Positions 10,813 to 22,560 of a stretch of DNA of 64,000 nucleotides are shown here, piece by piece. The translations under genes and the position numbers were made by a program. Source of the stretch: Physella acuta (taxonomy: Eukaryota > Mollusca > Gastropoda > Physidae). The stretch lies in the NCBI RefSeq assembly GCF_028476545.1, contig NW_026733090.1:57501-121500 (forward strand). Reading direction: 5' to 3'. How positions within the stretch are numbered: the stretch's first letter is position 1; every line of letters starts with the position of its first letter. Below the pieces are notes generated by a model. It saw only the letters and a list, made by a program, of their open reading frames with translations. It searched no databases and was not told the DNA's origin.

Positions 10813-11652
10813 AAGTGAATGCGAAAAGATAAAATCGATAGCAAGATTTTAATGCAAACAAACAGACAAAGATTAAAAAGTTTCTAATACTGTTGACTCT
10901 CTACAAGCTCCCTAATAAAAGTCAATAGTATTATCTAATCAATAGTAATGTACCTTTTACTTCGGTGCCCCACGTTTTTCATCGCTTATAGTAGAGTGAT
11001 CGCTTGCATTATTGTGATGTATAGCATTTATTTTCTACTTTTTAGTTCAATCAGAAAACGTGGGTTTTTAAAACTTTTTTAATGATAATTATTCTAACGA
11101 TTATGTGAATAATTCAGCATGTATTATTGTTCAAGTTATGGTGAATTTACCATTCAAACCACCGTCACTATTTACTTTTGTGTTATCTTTGGCGACAAAA
11201 TTCTTACTTTTGTTTGTTTATTATTGCAGATGTCCTTGAACTTGAGCCAAATGATGCGTGACATCGTGAGTACTAACCAGACCTCATGTTAAATGGATGA
11301 GTCGGGTCGTGTTACTACAGTCATTAAACTGTTGGTCAACCACCCTGTGTAAGATAACTATCATTAGCGTTGATGAGGCTAAGACGACTGATACGATTGT
11401 ATTGTTAACTAATTGACATTGTACATATTTTATTTCCTGTTGTTGTTTTTGTATTCTCTTTTATCGGGAGCTTGTTTCAATAAAATAACTTAGATTTGGA
11501 ATTAAGGCTTCAGTTCAAAGTTTGGCTTATGTTGTTATTTACCTTATTAAAAGTTAATGCTTAATGAATCAAGTAACTGAGAGATGTCAGGCTAGAGATA
11601 AAATTGTTCAACAACTAGCTGCTAAGTGTTTAAAGTTTTTATCCATTGGGGT
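10813..11652. other. Non-coding apart from a possible terminal exon near 11231
   Basis: AT-rich sequence with no array. The only coding-like signal is the short segment described separately. An AATAAA poly(A) signal lies near 11480. Confidence 0.4.
11231..11263 (+). CDS. Very tentative short exon with splice-site-like borders
   Basis: TTTGTTTATTATTGCAG, a good acceptor-like sequence, is followed by 33 coding bases reading DVLELEPNDA then a stop in one frame. In another frame they read MSLNLSQMMRDI followed by GTGAGT, a donor-like sequence. The first reading resembles the end of a tetratricopeptide motif (xLELEPND) and would be a terminal exon with a short 3' untranslated region ending near the AATAAA at about 11480. 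The segment is too short to exceed chance, and no partner exon was found. Confidence 0.15.
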
Positions 11653-11660
11653 CTCAGTGG

Positions 11661-11876
11661 CAGTGTTTCTTCCAGACTTTTTCTCCGGGGGTGGGGGACT
11701 TGATATTTTCGGGGGGGGGGGGGGGGGGGGGGGCGGGGAGGAGGCGCGGAAACTGGTAAAAGTATATGTTTTCGTTATAAATTCCATTTCGTTCGGGGGA
11801 GGGGGGGGGGGGAAGGGGGCGATAGACTTTCTTCGGTGCCCCACCCCCCGGGAAGAGATGCCTGAAAGAAACTCTG
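11661..11876 (+). mobile_element. G-tract hAT-like MITE, copy 2
   Basis: A perfect 8-bp TSD, CTCAGTGG, lies at 11653-11660 and 11877-11884. The left TIR is CAGTGTTTCTTCCAGACTTT and the right end, reverse-complemented, CAGAGTTTCTTTCAGGCATC. Internally, long G runs surround an AT-rich core (AAAAGTATATGTTTTCGTTA then CATTTCGTTCGGG). There is no transposase gene. Confidence 0.93.
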
Positions 11877-11884
11877 CTCAGTGG

Positions 11885-12179
11885 GTAGTTAACGCCCTTT
11901 TTATTTTATTTTTCAGACACCAGTTACTGTTGTATAGAATAAATACAAGTCGTGTATCGCTCACTGTTTTATTGTAATGTACACGTCAGCACATGAATAC
12001 ACAAACACGCGTTCATACAATTACATACCCGGGCACACTCATTAGAGCACCTAATAACAAAAAGACGTCTACAAATAGATTGGTCACGTGAGTGACGTAG
12101 ATCTGCTAGGACATGGCCAGATTTAAATGGGCCACAAAATCCACTTGGCCAGACTTAGCCAGTGTACACAGTCAACTCT
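11885..12179. other. Non-coding; no feature recognised
   Basis: AT-rich DNA with GTCACGTGAGTGACG near 12085. No gene is seen. Confidence 0.4.
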
Positions 12180-12300
12180 AGCGTCTCCACGTCTTGTCTT
12201 GCCGCTGAGCTTCTAAAGACGTCCATCTTGACGCACGACGTCCCGACGTCTTGTCTTGCCGCTGAGCTTCTAAAGACGGCACATCTTGACATAGTAATCC
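12180..12300. repeat. Direct duplication, about 60 bp x2
   Basis: CGTCTTGTCTTGCCGCTGAG plus CTTCTAAAGACG occurs twice, 60 bp apart, with a few differences between the copies. Confidence 0.8.
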
Positions 12301-13426
12301 AAACACTCCAGGGGGCGCTGATTTTCGCTCAAGCCGAATAAAAAAATGGCCGAAGTTTTCGTGCTCAGACTGCCGAAAATCTAATATTAGGTGTTTAACC
12401 GCTCACCCTTTAACCCCCACCTACGTGATTTAGGTTTAGCCACTGTCGCAACCACTTACATTAAGTTAATTACCCATACCCTCATCAGCATACTAAAACA
12501 TACATTTCACTGTGGTTTAAAAAAGTCGGTACTTTTGTTTAAAAAGAGTAAAAAACCAATAATAAAATTAACATTCCAATAGTGATACATTATTTGTGCC
12601 AATGCTAATTTATAACTGCGCTATTATTGTACCATCTTCTCCCTGCTGTCTTCTCTTTTGCCACGGAAGAGCTATAGGACTTTGCTTAAAGCTGTTCATT
12701 GAAATAACAGGAAACAAATAGAAAGGAGGTTTAACTTATATTTGTTTTATGAAACTACTTTCGAAACTACCTTTCTAGAATTCGGCTACAAAACAAAGCC
12801 TTTATCTCAAGGTTTGAAAAATTCTTTAATTTCCTTTTTTTCCCTAACAAATACATTTTTTCCAAAATATCCAGGCTTAGTTTAGGATTTTCAATGTTTA
12901 CATGAACGCGGGAATCACGTGACTGAATAATTCCTCCATACTAGTCCAGTCCCTCCATATTTATGTCCCCCCTCATCCCCCCCCCCCCAACTCCACCCCT
13001 TATATTTTTATCGCTCCATCCCAGGCACTCAGAGGTTATTCATCATGCCCGCGGGGCCTCGTTTGGCCCCCATTGACGAAACTCCAAAACGGAGGAACCG
13101 TTCAATTCTTTTTATTTTTTTAAGGAAAATATTTTGATATAGTCTGGGGTTTGATCGTATTTCTGTCATCGTGAACTCAGGGAAGTTCCCTGATTCCCAG
13201 CTTATCTGATCATCATTGCCCAGGCCTTCGGATTGGTCGATAGCTTGGCCGGTATATCTAGTTTAAAGACTCTTAAAATTTCCACCACTGTATTGGCCAG
13301 CACATATGTTCAGGACATTCTGTATAGTTCTGCTAGCGTAGTTTAAACGAGCCGTCTGTCTACATAGTTCCAGACCTGGTTTACTTTAGCTCTAGTCCAA
13401 CGCTTGCCCCTCGTCCAGCTGTATCA
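12301..13426. other. Non-coding; no feature recognised
   Basis: AT-rich with a C-rich patch near 12967-13000. No convincing exon or repeat boundary. Confidence 0.45.
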
Positions 13427-13522
13427 GGCAACCGGAAGTCTTAAAGAGCATCCATTTACCAAGCACAAGTCACGCCCACCAAGTCAAACACTTCCGGTCT
13501 AAGTAAGTTCTTGGTACCCAAC
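13427..13522 (+). promoter_or_regulatory. Candidate TATA-less promoter with two ETS-type sites
   Basis: ACCGGAAGT at 13431-13439 and its reverse, ACTTCCGGT, at 13490-13498 are consensus ETS/GABP sites about 59 bp apart. They end 25 bp before an ATG in good Kozak context (CAACATGGC). A CCAAT box lies at 13699-13703. Paired ETS sites near a start are typical of housekeeping animal promoters. The sites are seen; the activity is inferred. Confidence 0.35.
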
Positions 13523-13660
13523 ATGGCTGCCAGTGTGTTCCACCAAGTTCCACAACTCAATAAACTTGCGGGTACAACAGTACCAGAGCCATCGACAAAA
13601 AACCGAGATAAAAAAAGTTCACCGGGACAACGAAACAACAGAATGAAACGGTTTGAATAG
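13523..13660 (+). CDS. Candidate small ORF or first coding exon, 45 aa, unknown function
   Basis: The ATG is in strong Kozak context and the frame runs 45 codons to a TAG. The product begins MAASVFHQVPQL and ends with a basic tail (KKSSPGQRNNRMKRF). It has no membrane segment or signal peptide, and the composition is protein-like rather than repetitive, with several Lys/Arg near the end as in a small nuclear or RNA-binding protein. The start is chosen because it lies 25 bp after the second of two consensus ETS sites. I see no strong GT donor before the stop, so it is either a complete micro-ORF, the start of a gene whose donor I missed, or chance. I do not recognise the family. Confidence 0.3.
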   Translation: MAASVFHQVPQLNKLAGTTVPEPSTKNRDKKSSPGQRNNRMKRFE

Positions 13661-14265
13661 AGAGGTCCCCCCCCCCTCCATTCGTCTTCAGTCATTGACC
13701 AATAACAATGTCTCACCCCAGTAGAGACGGTTCGGGTCTAGTAGATCGGACATTAGGAGGGGGCGGGTAATCTTATTACTCTGATGACGCTGTATTTAAT
13801 TACGTCACACAATAACTTGAATTAGTCATGGGAGCGAAGAATGGAGAGGGATGTTTTCAATAGAAAATAAATTGATGTAAATTTGTGCTGTGTGAGAATT
13901 TGATTTTGAACGAAACCAGTTTTTGTTACAAAAGAAGCAGTTAACATTTGTTGTGTAAAACTTTTATAAAACTGTCTCTTTAGCCTGCAATTTATAGAAA
14001 CATGTGAACTCCATACACCCTCCTGAAAGTAGATTCTTAAGTAAACCTTAAATTTCTAGCATTTGTTATGTAATTTTGATAACGGTTTAGCTAGAAAACA
14101 ACTAAGAAGACATTCGAACATCGAACTAAAATTAAAGCTTCTCCACAAACTCTCTTCCTCTGTAATTTCTCTTACGCAGGACCAGTAGATGTTGGTTGGC
14201 TTGATTTGACGATATGCTCTAAAAGAAAACTTTAAAAGGGGCGTATGCACTGACATTAAAACTTC
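13661..14265. other. Non-coding; no feature recognised beyond a CCAAT box
   Basis: A C run lies at 13668-13676 and a CCAAT box at 13699-13703. The rest is AT-rich and unremarkable. Confidence 0.4.
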
Positions 14266-14420
14266 CTAGGGGTGCAATTAAATTTTTTGGTTGGGGGTGT
14301 GTCCGGTGGGGGTGTGGGGCTTGGTTGAAGTATATATTTTCTATGGTAAATTATATATTTTGTTCCATTTTGCCCCTGGGGTGGGGTTGTGGGTAGAACT
14401 GCTTTGGGGTATGGGGTAAA
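14266..14420 (+). mobile_element. Diverged relative of the G-tract MITE
   Basis: The order of motifs matches the other copies: an AAATTTTTTGG block, GTGTCCGG, the core AAGTATATATTTTCTATGGT, a CCATTTTG block and a G-rich end. The homopolymer runs are broken by many T substitutions and I cannot place clean TIRs or a TSD. Probably an old copy. Confidence 0.4.
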
Positions 14421-15570
14421 AATAGAGAGAAAAGCAGACCAACGAAACTCCATAAATTTCCCCCCAAAAATCTAGCGAATCACATTTCAAGTTTGATACA
14501 TCCCATATTTTATCCCCCCAGATTGGATACAAAATTCAGTAAAAAAAAACAAGCAAATAATTGAAATTATTCCAAGTTCAACAACAAACGACTATTTAAA
14601 TATTTTTCAAATCACTCACTAACCCTAGCGTGATAGCCGCCCATCAGACATTAGATAGAGATGTCCAATATCTCTCTTTTATTAAAATCAGGCCTGAAAT
14701 TTATGTCTTCCTTCCTTGTGTACAGAAAGAAAAACTCTATCTATTTAGAGCGGCCGAAAGTCGTCCATTAATCTCAGAAGTGGATGAAATGCTAACATTA
14801 TTTTTTTTTAGTGTTACGTAAACATATTGGCGACCGCCCCCTCCCCCCCCCCCCCCCAACCTTAACCCACGCTCATTCTATTGAAATTTTCTGAAATAAT
14901 TTTTAATCCTCATCTTTCCTTTAATAAATTATTTTAAAAATATTACACTACAAGAGAGATTCATGCAAACAATTGATCTTAAAATTACGGCCTTTGTATT
15001 AGGGCGTATCTTTTAAATAATTCAGTTTACGAAAACAATAACTACATCATACTAGCTCTATTGCAATACAGTATTGAAAACTAAAATAATTATAGTTGTA
15101 CAAAGCTTCAATTTAAAATTCTCAATAAGGAAAATGGAACTATTGTTTCAAGTTTACATCTTCGACAATGTAAAAAACATATCGCATAGATTTTCATAGC
15201 CTACAAAAAACGCTGAGAAATAACTTGAGAGCATAAGCATATACATCTAAAAATATCGTTTTTATTTATCTGGAATTTTTTTTGTCCTTGGTGCAAGCAA
15301 GTAATACACTCCACATTTTACAACGTCACGATATGGATGCGAAAATTGGTGGCCGAGTTATCCCGCCTATTTCTTGGAGACGTCGGCTTCAGACCTGCGA
15401 TACCCCCCTCTTCTCTCCTCCCCGGCGTTTGAGTGTGGCCATTTTGAGGACGGGGCTATTTCTAAAAGGCAATCGCGGGCTGTTTTAAAAGCCCTAAGTG
15501 ACACTAAATAGATGGAAGGGGGGGGGAGGTTTCATGCGTAGGTGTTTGCTTCTTGCTTGCTACACACGCC
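14421..15570. other. Non-coding; C runs near 14840-14860
   Basis: No gene or array is recognised. The 15320-15480 patch is more GC-rich (GGCCATTTTG near 15437) but shows no coding domain. Confidence 0.4.
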
Positions 15571-15782
15571 CCAGCCCACGTGATCTGTAGTCTCTCCTTG
15601 GTGTGGTTGATAGACAGCCCACGTGATCTGTAGTCTCTCCTTGGTGTGGTTGATAGACAGCCCACGTGATCTGTAGTATCTCCTTGGTGTGGTTGATAGA
15701 CAGCCCACGTGATCTGTAGTCTCTCCTTGGTGTGGTTGATAGACAGCCCACGTGATCTGTAGTCTCTCCTTGGTGTGGGGTT
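15571..15782. repeat. 43-bp minisatellite, about 5 copies
   Basis: AGCCCACGTGATCTGTAGTC followed by TCTCCTTGGTGTGGTTGATAGAC repeats every 43 bp with almost no divergence. Each unit carries a CCACGTGA E-box. The uniformity suggests recent expansion. Confidence 0.95.
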
Positions 15783-16295
15783 GATGGAAGGTTCAAGAGA
15801 AAGGAGTATGTTAACGAGTGGTTCTCATGCGTTACAAATGCAAGCAGCTTGTACAAAAATATATGTTTTAAGTCACTTAAAATGCCGACTGCATAACGGC
15901 CGATATCCCTAAGGCCGATTGTCTGAAGGCCGATTTCTTGGATGGATGATTGACAGAAAATCGTCTCTTGCACTGCCCATATCACCGACATAAACCAAGG
16001 TTTTAAAACAGGAAATATCAGAAATTCAGCAAGGACTGTAGTTTGGTAGGTGGGTAACATCTTAAGGGGTCGATCACTCTAGACACCTTGGCATACGGGG
16101 TAAGATGTCCCGGAGCTAATGCAGTAAGGCAGCCCTGCTATTACAGGATCAAGGGGTTGAAGGTTTTTAGAGAGTTTAATGCCATAATCCGACAATACTA
16201 CACCAAATAAACCTTTAAAGACCGGGTGTTAGATTACTAGCAGTAAAGTAGAAAAAATGAAATAATTTATTAAAGACATCTTTACACCTAACATA
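15783..16295. other. Non-coding; short GGCCGAT repeats
   Basis: Near 15898-15935 the word AAGGCCGATT(G/T) occurs three times. No gene is seen. Confidence 0.4.
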
Positions 16296-17186
16296 AACTG
16301 TAACATGAGCCACTGTAACATGAGCCACTGTAACATGAGCCACTGTAACATGAGCCACTGTAACATGAGCCACTGTAACATGAGCCACTGTAATATGAGC
16401 CACTATAACATGAGCCACTATAACATGAGCCACTGTAACATGAGCCACTGTAACATGAGCCACTGAGCCACTGTAACATTAGCCACTGTAACAAGAGCCA
16501 CTGAGCCACTGTAACATTAGCCACTGTAACATGAGCCACTGTAACAAGAGCCACTGAGCCACTGTAACATTAGCCACTGTAACATAAGCCACTGTAACAT
16601 GAGCCACTGTAACATGAGCCACTGTAACATGAGCCACTGTAACATGAGCCACTGTAACATGAGCCACTGTAGCATGAGCCACTGTAACATGAGCCACTGT
16701 AACATGAGCCCTTGTAACATGAGCCACTGTAACATGAGCCACTGTAACATGAGCCACTGTAACGTGAGCCACTGTAACATGAGCCACTGTAACGTGAGCC
16801 ACTGTAACATGAGCCTTTGTAACATAAGCCACTGTAACATGAGCCACTGTAACATGAGCCACTGTAACATGAGCCACTGTAACATGAGCCCTTGTAACAT
16901 GAGCCACTGTAACATGAGCCACTGTAACATGAGCCACTGTAACGTGAGCCACTGTAACATGAGCCACTGTAACGTGAGCCACTGTAACATGAGCCTTTGT
17001 AACATAAGCCACTGTAACATGAGCCACTGTAACATGAGCCACTGAGCCACTGTAACATGAGCCACTGTAACATGAGCCACTGAGCCACTGTAACATGAGC
17101 CACTGTAACATGAGCCACTGTAACATGAGCCACTGTAACATGAGCCACTGTAACATGAGCCACTGTAACATGAGCCACTGTAACAA
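16296..17186. repeat. 15-bp satellite (CACTGTAACATGAGC) with a 180-bp higher-order unit
   Basis: About 59 units of CACTGTAACATGAGC, including several shortened junctions (GAGCCACTGAGCCACTG). Bases 16681-16860 and 16861-17040 are almost identical line for line, including rare variants (GAGCCCTTG, AACGTGAGCC, GAGCCTTTG), so a block of 12 units (180 bp) was duplicated. Several frames on both strands stay open for up to about 240 codons because the unit is a multiple of three without stops. These read as VAHVT or SCYSG repeats and are not treated as genes. Confidence 0.97.
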
Positions 17187-18690
17187 TCTCTAGCGTAAAC
17201 CTCCACTACAACGCACTCAATGAATCTATACACGGCCATCAACAACGAAAAAGATGTCTACAAAATTGTCGACAATTTACGACAACTAAAATAGCATTTC
17301 CCAGACCAAAGAGCCTTGCTTTTGGTTTGTTTGTGCGTGTTCCAGCCGATGTGAAAGCCAGTAGTGCAGACATATTAGACCAGGAAGTGTTTTACTTTAG
17401 AAATGTGAAGTGAGAGACATTGTGGGTGTGGGTGTGGGGGGGGGGGGGGGGGCAGGGGGTGCTAATTATTTTAATCTCTCAAGGCATTGTCTGGACTCCG
17501 TTGTCTGCACTGTAAAGTCTGTCTAGAGTCTGTCTAGAGTCTGCTAATTACGTGGTCGCGCATATATTTTGTCCGGATTTTGTCCGAGTTTCCTGAAAAT
17601 GACCAGACCGTCCGTCGCCGTCTGGAACATTCTAGTCGGGTTTATACACTGGCCATGGCACGTGATGTTGAATAACTCCCCCTGTGTATGTTTTTTCAAA
17701 TGTGTTAGAGTACGTGGGACTGTATGTTTAGAGTAGTTATATTTATTACTGGAATTTCGAAATATATTTGTTGTTAAAATAAACTTTTCTTTTAAATAGG
17801 TAAATTAAAGTTTTCAAAATCTGGAGTTTTAATTTGGTACATTATAGTTTATCAGGACTTTTAAAATAGAACTCCGACTTTGCCTCTAGCGATAAGCACA
17901 GTCATTAAATCTAGTTTTCTAAAAATTAGTTTTTACATTATTCGTAAAGATTGAAGAGTTCACAATTTCCAGGGTCTGACACAGTTTGACCTAAAACTGA
18001 TCAAACTGTCACCTACTTCTGCCAGGTTGTCATTTACATTGTGTCATACATGTCACATGTCACATTTGTCAAAATGTCATTATGTTTCTTTTCATTAAGC
18101 CCATGTCTCACATATTTCCTACATTGCAAATAATGATGGACACGTCCGTTGTAAATTTAGCATGCCTTGCATGCACTCAACATTTGAGGAATTATTTCCT
18201 CGTTGATATCAGCGTCGAAATGTTGAAACCAAATTTTACATTAGGGAGTTAAACAAAAATCAACGGGCATCAGAAAATAATTGCTAACACGGCGGACACT
18301 ACACAAAACATATAAATTTCAAATTTTCAACTTTAGAAAGGTTAAACATTGAAAGTACAGTTGTGTGAAATGTCACCTGAAATTTAAAACAGTCAGACTT
18401 GAAGATTGTGTACTTGTATATGTCATGAATGTTGTGAATGTCGGGTATGGTAGTTGTTGGGGGTGGGGGTGGGAGAAGGTAACATGCCGGCATTTGCAAC
18501 AGTAAACATCAAATATCAACATGAAATAAACTCAAACTATCAAATTCAGTTCTAGAAGGTTAAAGCTCGCTCCTGGTTCTTGTTTAATGTCAATCAAAAT
18601 TCATTTAAATATCAGGACGATTTATGTAAATGCTAATCGTGTATCGTATTGCATTAAGTTTGCATTGTTTTAAATCTTATTTTTCAACAT
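17187..18690. other. Non-coding; one long G run
   Basis: A G run with a GTGTGGG lead lies at 17425-17460. GTCTGTCTAGA is repeated at 17518-17540 and TTTTGTCCG near 17567-17585. No gene is recognised. Confidence 0.45.
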
Positions 18691-18890
18691 GGGACGATGT
18701 GGCAAAAGCGGTAGAACGCTAGGCTACAAACCCGAAAGGCTTGAGTTCAAATCCAGGTCCAAATCAGAACTACAGCTCTGATGACTACCCAACTCGTTAG
18801 GGAAAGTAAAGTCGGCTGGGCAAAGTGCTGACAACAAATTCCTCTACATCTAATCGATATACAATCAACTCTCTCGATTGGACAGCATTT
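18691..18890 (+). repeat. tRNA-derived SINE
   Basis: The head GGGACGATGTGGCAAAAGCG leads to a B-box-like GAGTTCAAATCC. The body AGGGAAAGTAAAGTCGGCTG and AGTGCTGAC follows. The same body is found at 34212, 40881, 61010 and 61262 (minus), which defines an interspersed SINE family in this genome. Confidence 0.7.
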
Positions 18891-19928
18891 ATGTATTTTT
18901 TTTCGTTAATTATTTGTTAACTTTATTCAAAATAGATCGAATGTCTAGTTTTGGCGCTCCATGTTCTTTTAATAGAGAGCGATAACTATCAAAACAAGTG
19001 TCTAGCTATGAATGATTTAGTGTTTTCTTTTCTGATCTTCTAAAACGTTACTGACAAAAAATAAAATAACACCCTGTTGTAGTATTGCGTTTATTGTATT
19101 CAAAATATTGTTTGAGAATCAGTCTGTCAGTGTTACTCTATGTTTACAAATTGGTATTGATATTCGAAGATTAAGTCGACTGTTTCAATTTTCCCATCTG
19201 GGATTAGCGTTCAGGTGGGGAGATTAAACTCTTTATCTGTTAATGATAATCCGGGATTATCTGGGTTATCGCTCTTTATCTTAATCCGTCAGTTGTGATT
19301 GCATCAGCTGTGTTCTCACGTCCTAACATCACTAAACCTAACGTGGTATAGAATAACCATCATTTCACCTCGGGTTAAGCTTCTGGTAACAAAACTACTA
19401 GACAGTAATGATTGAAGACTTGATGTATGCTCAAGGATATCGAATAAATACTTCTAAACAAATAGACTGTATCGATGCTTTAAATCATAGATTCGCTTAC
19501 GTCGTGGAAATTCATTTAGACACTTGTTTTTAAATCACAAAAATTTTATCGCTTACTAATTTTAACGTTCATTTGCTAGCCAAATCCAACAAACCTTATC
19601 AAATCACAACTATAAAAACTGAAAAATTTAACTAAATCCAGTCTGTTTACTTACTCTCGAGGTAAATAGTACATCAGAAAGACAGCTCTAGCGAATACTA
19701 TGTGAAATTGTTTGGAAGGTGTGTATGTGGAGCACAGTACTGTAAACTATGTGTGTGTGTGTATGTTGTTTGTGTATGGTGTGTGTATACTATTGTATGG
19801 TAAGATAGTGTCAAGCCTGGGTGTGTTAACATGTATGTTGTTGTAGGGAATGAACGAGGGTGACAAGGGAAGCGACTTGTCGAGTGACAGCGGGTGTGTT
19901 GTGAGCGGCACTTAAAAGATAGGCGTGT
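18891..19928. other. Non-coding; GT-rich patch at 19733-19800
   Basis: A (GT)-rich simple sequence occurs near its end. No exon or array is otherwise seen. Confidence 0.45.
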
Positions 19929-20195
19929 CAGTGGCGTAGCGAGGTCGGGTGTCACCCGGTGCGGCACTTAATGGTGTCACCCCTTAGAGGCGTAGCGACC
20001 CTTCCCGGGGACAAAGTTTCAAATTTTCGATCTGCACTCCCCCCCCTCAAGTTTTCGATTTGCAACCCCCCCCCCCCCCCTCAAACTTTCGATTTGCACC
20101 CCCCCCTCAAGTTTTCGATTTGCACCCCCCCTCAAGTTTTTCTCTAAATATTTTGCTCTTTGTTGCCTTGGTGTCACCCCCCCCCCCCTAAATGG
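19929..20195 (+). mobile_element. CAGAGGCGTAGCGA-family MITE, right end missing
   Basis: It starts CAGTGGCGTAGCGAGGTCGG like the copy at 57159 and shares GTGTCACC-GGTGCGGCACTT and the TTTTCGATTTGCAC sub-repeats separated by C runs. An internal AGAGGCGTAGCGACCC matches the terminal repeat of the 33070 copy, so it is a mosaic of the two subtypes. The right TIR is not present and no TSD can be assigned. Confidence 0.7.
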
Positions 20196-20867
20196 TGGTG
20201 GTTGAGGGAGAAAAAAACGTGTGGTATTGACTTTATCATTGGGAGGAAGCGGAGAATCAAACTATTTGTTTCACATTAAAGACTTGCGTCTACACTTCTC
20301 AAAGATCCACGAAGAGCGCCCTCACTAATACCGTATTCTTATCAATAAATTTAATCTCACGTAAAAATAAAACCACTAGTATAAAAAATATAAACTTTAA
20401 ATCAAATCTAGCCCAACACTGATCAAAATATTTGCTATATAATCCCATTATACACCAAATTTACCCCAGGAGGTTTTTATTTAACCTTGGCCATTCAATA
20501 TTATTTAATTTCTGCATTTTTGTTTCGGAAAAAAAGTAATCACCGTTTTTGAATGATGACGTAACAGGAAATGTTTCTCGTTACAGCACTTTAACAAAAC
20601 CTATTAAACAGGTAAGTGATACACGTCGTGAGGCAGGTGCAAGGACATCAGGCATGATGGGGAGATTAAAGTAATCAGAATAGGGTTCAAATATCCTGAG
20701 GGCGCCACTTGCTATAAATAGATTCCACTGTTGTTTCCAGAAGTTTAAATATAGGCATGACTTATTTTTTGTACAAGCGATTTCTTTAGACGCTGTCAGT
20801 CAAGTAGATTTGATGATGTGAATTTAATCAAAGGTGGACTTGGTAGAGTTGTTGGGGGCGTCATGAC
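20196..20867. other. Non-coding; no feature recognised
   Basis: AT-rich, with short GGGCGCCACTT-like words only. Confidence 0.4.
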
Positions 20868-20962
20868 CTGGGCAGCTTGACCTGGGCAGCTTGACCTGGA
20901 CAGATTGACCTGGGCAGTTTGATCAGGAAACATGACCTTGGCAGCACGACATGGGCAGCTTT
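20868..20962. repeat. About 15-16-bp minisatellite (TTGACCTGGGCAGC)
   Basis: About six units of TTGACCTGGGCAGC with increasing divergence toward the right. Confidence 0.85.
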
Positions 20963-22435
20963 ATATCACAAGTAGATTTGTGTTACATGGAGTGGTAGCC
21001 TTCCTAATAGAAATAACCAACGTTGGCAAGAAAATGTATAATTGTATTTTCTTAAAGAATACATGTTTGTTAGTGTCAAGCAGCAAGTCAGGCAAATTTG
21101 ACACAGACATTCAAGCTAACAAACTCATCAAACCGTACAACAGGCAGATCGAACACAGTCCAGCAGATTCATCAAACAGCACACATCCAAGCAATAATAA
21201 GAAGTTCAACACCAACAAAGTACACTTTCACAATACATATGTCTAGTATTGTCTGGTCTCCAAGTATATTAATAAATACTACCTACAACCTCCGGACATA
21301 GCACCACAATCTCTGAGTCCTAGTTATGTTTGACTAGTTCTCCCCTCCCGCTGTACTTTTACCTCCCACCCCCTCCTAATTTTGTACCACAATTTACTCC
21401 CACTCTGTTCCTCCCCCACCTCCCACCCCACATGGCCATTATTCCATGTACATCAAATCTTCACCGGCTGGATCAGACTTGTCACGTGATTTGAAACTGA
21501 CCATTGGTCAACAATACACGCCGTCTCCGCTCGAAGATGGAACCAAATACGATGTAGCCCCGACACTGAGGGCAAGCAGGGTACGGAGGGGGGGGGGGGT
21601 CAGTGTGTGAGGGGGTGGGGAAATCAATGTGTGAGGGGGTGGGGGAGGAGGCTGAAAGTTATATTGTCCAGAGTAAGTTACGCTGCTAGCTGGAATACAA
21701 ATTACACGAAGATCTTCAGACAAGATCAGCTCACAGGACAAGATGTCTGTGTGGGGTTTTGTTTGTAAGGACACAGAGGTGTTTTGTGTGTGTGGATGAG
21801 GTGGTGGTGGGGTGGGTATTGGAGAGGTGTTTAGTTGTGGTCAAGTAAACATATAGTCGCCGCAGTAACGTAACAGAGGCTTCTTTTGGTGAGAGCTAAA
21901 AATTTGTGATTTCTTTTTCAAATGCACGTCATTGAAGATTATGTCAGTATATGTAACATAGCTAACAAGGTTAACCAGTTCACACGCTGTTTTATCAATG
22001 CTTACAACTATCTTTAAGTGTGGAATCACAAAAGCGTTTTTCTTAAAATACAAATAAAAATAAAATCAACGTTTAGAGGTAAAGTCTGCAACAGATTATT
22101 CCAGCTGTTGTAAAATGTTATCTTTTTATGCAACTAAGAACATTTTTGTAAATGTAATATACCAATAGGTTACTAATGATGCATCAAATGTGTTCAAACG
22201 ATGTAGCAATATTGCAACAATGTGGTGCTTATTGTACACGAATACATTATTTCGCCCTATTAATCCCCATCATCAGGTTTGTATCAAATTTACTCTACTA
22301 TCATCACAACTTGCCTATTCTGGTCCTGAGCATATTGAGCCCGAAATACATTTGTCGTTTTGGTGATTTCCCCTTCCCCCATTGTCAACTCCACGGGTTT
22401 GTTAATGTTCGGACGACCGGCCAGCTACTACAGGA
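20963..22435. other. Non-coding; G-rich patch at 21585-21655
   Basis: The patch carries GTGTGAGGGGGTGGG twice after an 11-base G run. Open frames here have no recognisable domain. Confidence 0.4.
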
Positions 22436-22560
22436 TACTGGAACCCGCAGGCACCATCAAGATGTCCAGAACTGACCAGTGTCCAGCGGTCACAGGATCC
22501 TGTAACCCTCTGGCACCATCAAGATGTCCAGCGCTGACCAGCAATCAAGCAATGTACCAT
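22436..22560. repeat. Direct duplication, about 62 bp x2
   Basis: GGCACCATCAAGATGTCCAG followed by (A/C)(A/G)CTGACCAG occurs twice, about 62 bp apart. Confidence 0.8.

Noticed and set aside
16479-17245. Long overlapping open frames (200-240 codons) on the minus strand and one on plus
   Set aside because: They exist only because the 15-bp repeat unit has no stop in those frames. The products are monotonous VAHVT/SCYSG/MSHCN repeats with no start context or flanking gene structure.
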